Source: Bacteroides caecimuris
GTDB taxonomy: Bacteria; Bacteroidota; Bacteroidia; Bacteroidales; Bacteroidaceae
Assembly (NCBI RefSeq): GCF_001688725.2
Contig: NZ_CP015401.2
Location: 3,720,001-3,784,000 of the forward strand
Direction of reading: 5' to 3'
DNA length: 64,000 nucleotides
The notes beneath the pieces are model-generated. The model saw nothing but the letters and a program-made list of their open reading frames with translations, had not been told where the DNA came from and searched no databases. Positions within the stretch are counted from its first letter, which is position 1. Each line of letters opens with the position of its first letter. Below are positions 63,883-64,000 of the stretch, one piece after another. A program made the translations under genes and the position numbers.

Positions 63883-64000
63883 CTATTTGATGCCGTCCAA
63901 TGCCCTTTTAGCAGTAGCATTAGCGGGGTCTATAGCCAAATTTTATTCCAGTATTCTATGGATTTATCTTTGTTAGCCTTTGCTTCGGCCTTCAATGCCG
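63883..64000 (-). pseudogene. TPR protein, C-terminal end only, with frameshift
   Basis: The minus strand from the window edge reads ALKAEAKANKDKSIEYWNKI; then AAATT for AAATTT (AAA at 63938-63940 on plus, four expected) shifts the frame, which goes on as LAIDPANATAKRALDGIK to TAG at 63885. The repeat pattern WNKILAIDPANATA is a tetratricopeptide. Its start is outside the window. Confidence 0.6.

Overview
The window looks like a Bacteroides chromosome (gut Bacteroidales, thetaiotaomicron/ovatus type). Supporting signs are Bacteroides-type promoters (TTTG, about 19-21 nt, TAnnTTTG) ahead of several genes, few Shine-Dalgarno sites, a glutamate decarboxylase/glutaminase/GABA-antiporter cluster, and RteA/RteB-type conjugative-transposon regulators. 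Species cannot be fixed from sequence reading alone.

Layout. 1-25.8 kb is ordinary backbone: a nucleoside kinase (cut by the window edge), a Na/Pi cotransporter, rubredoxin, a Ca2+ P-type ATPase, a HAD phosphatase, RibF, a 29-residue membrane peptide, a CPBP protease, SufE, a glutaminyl-cyclase-like M28 lipoprotein, an LD-carboxypeptidase, phosphate butyryltransferase plus butyrate kinase, PNPase, a thioredoxin-fold lipoprotein, GreA, a HIT protein, an MFS remnant, then gadB-glsA, an ion channel and gadC. The last group should turn glutamine into ammonia and GABA and export GABA, which consumes protons, but both gadB and gadC carry a single-base frameshift here. tRNA-Phe(GAA) ends this part.

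25.9-61.9 kb is a composite accessory island lying between tRNA-Phe and tRNA-Pro. It starts with a tyrosine integrase that is truncated and also split by a 1443-bp ISL3-type IS with perfect 8-bp target duplications. Next come rteB and rteA, then about 20 kb of minus-strand cargo: hydrolase, lipoprotein, DUF3795 proteins, BlaR1/BlaI, a VOC protein, a flavodoxin-ferredoxin, TetR and AraC regulators, two zinc-ribbon fusions, a UDG-like protein, a Sel1-repeat protein, a class A beta-lactamase, a Vat/CatB-type acetyltransferase and a second BlaI. After that lies a decayed mobilisable element (MobA-like, DUF3408, possible oriT, two excisionase-like HTH genes, tandem integrases), a complete IS21-type IS, truncated ISAs1 and IS66 relics, a broken recombinase and a broken DUF4099/DUF3945 gene.

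61.9-64 kb returns to backbone: tRNA-Pro(CGG), a GH27 alpha-galactosidase lipoprotein and the end of a TPR protein.

Points most worth attention: two BlaI repressors sharing a GTCTAA-N5-TTAGAC operator at both ends of the cargo; an RteB whose phospho-acceptor aspartate reads as asparagine; rteAB lacking tetQ upstream; a terminator-like hairpin in the greA leader; a promoter-plus-terminator small RNA candidate after buk; two interlocked perfect inverted repeats at 61.5 kb; and a 22-bp-phased repeat array inside nested inverted repeats before gadB. At least six single-base frameshifts, most in homopolymers, occur in backbone and island alike. Sequencing error must therefore be excluded before any of them is read as biology.
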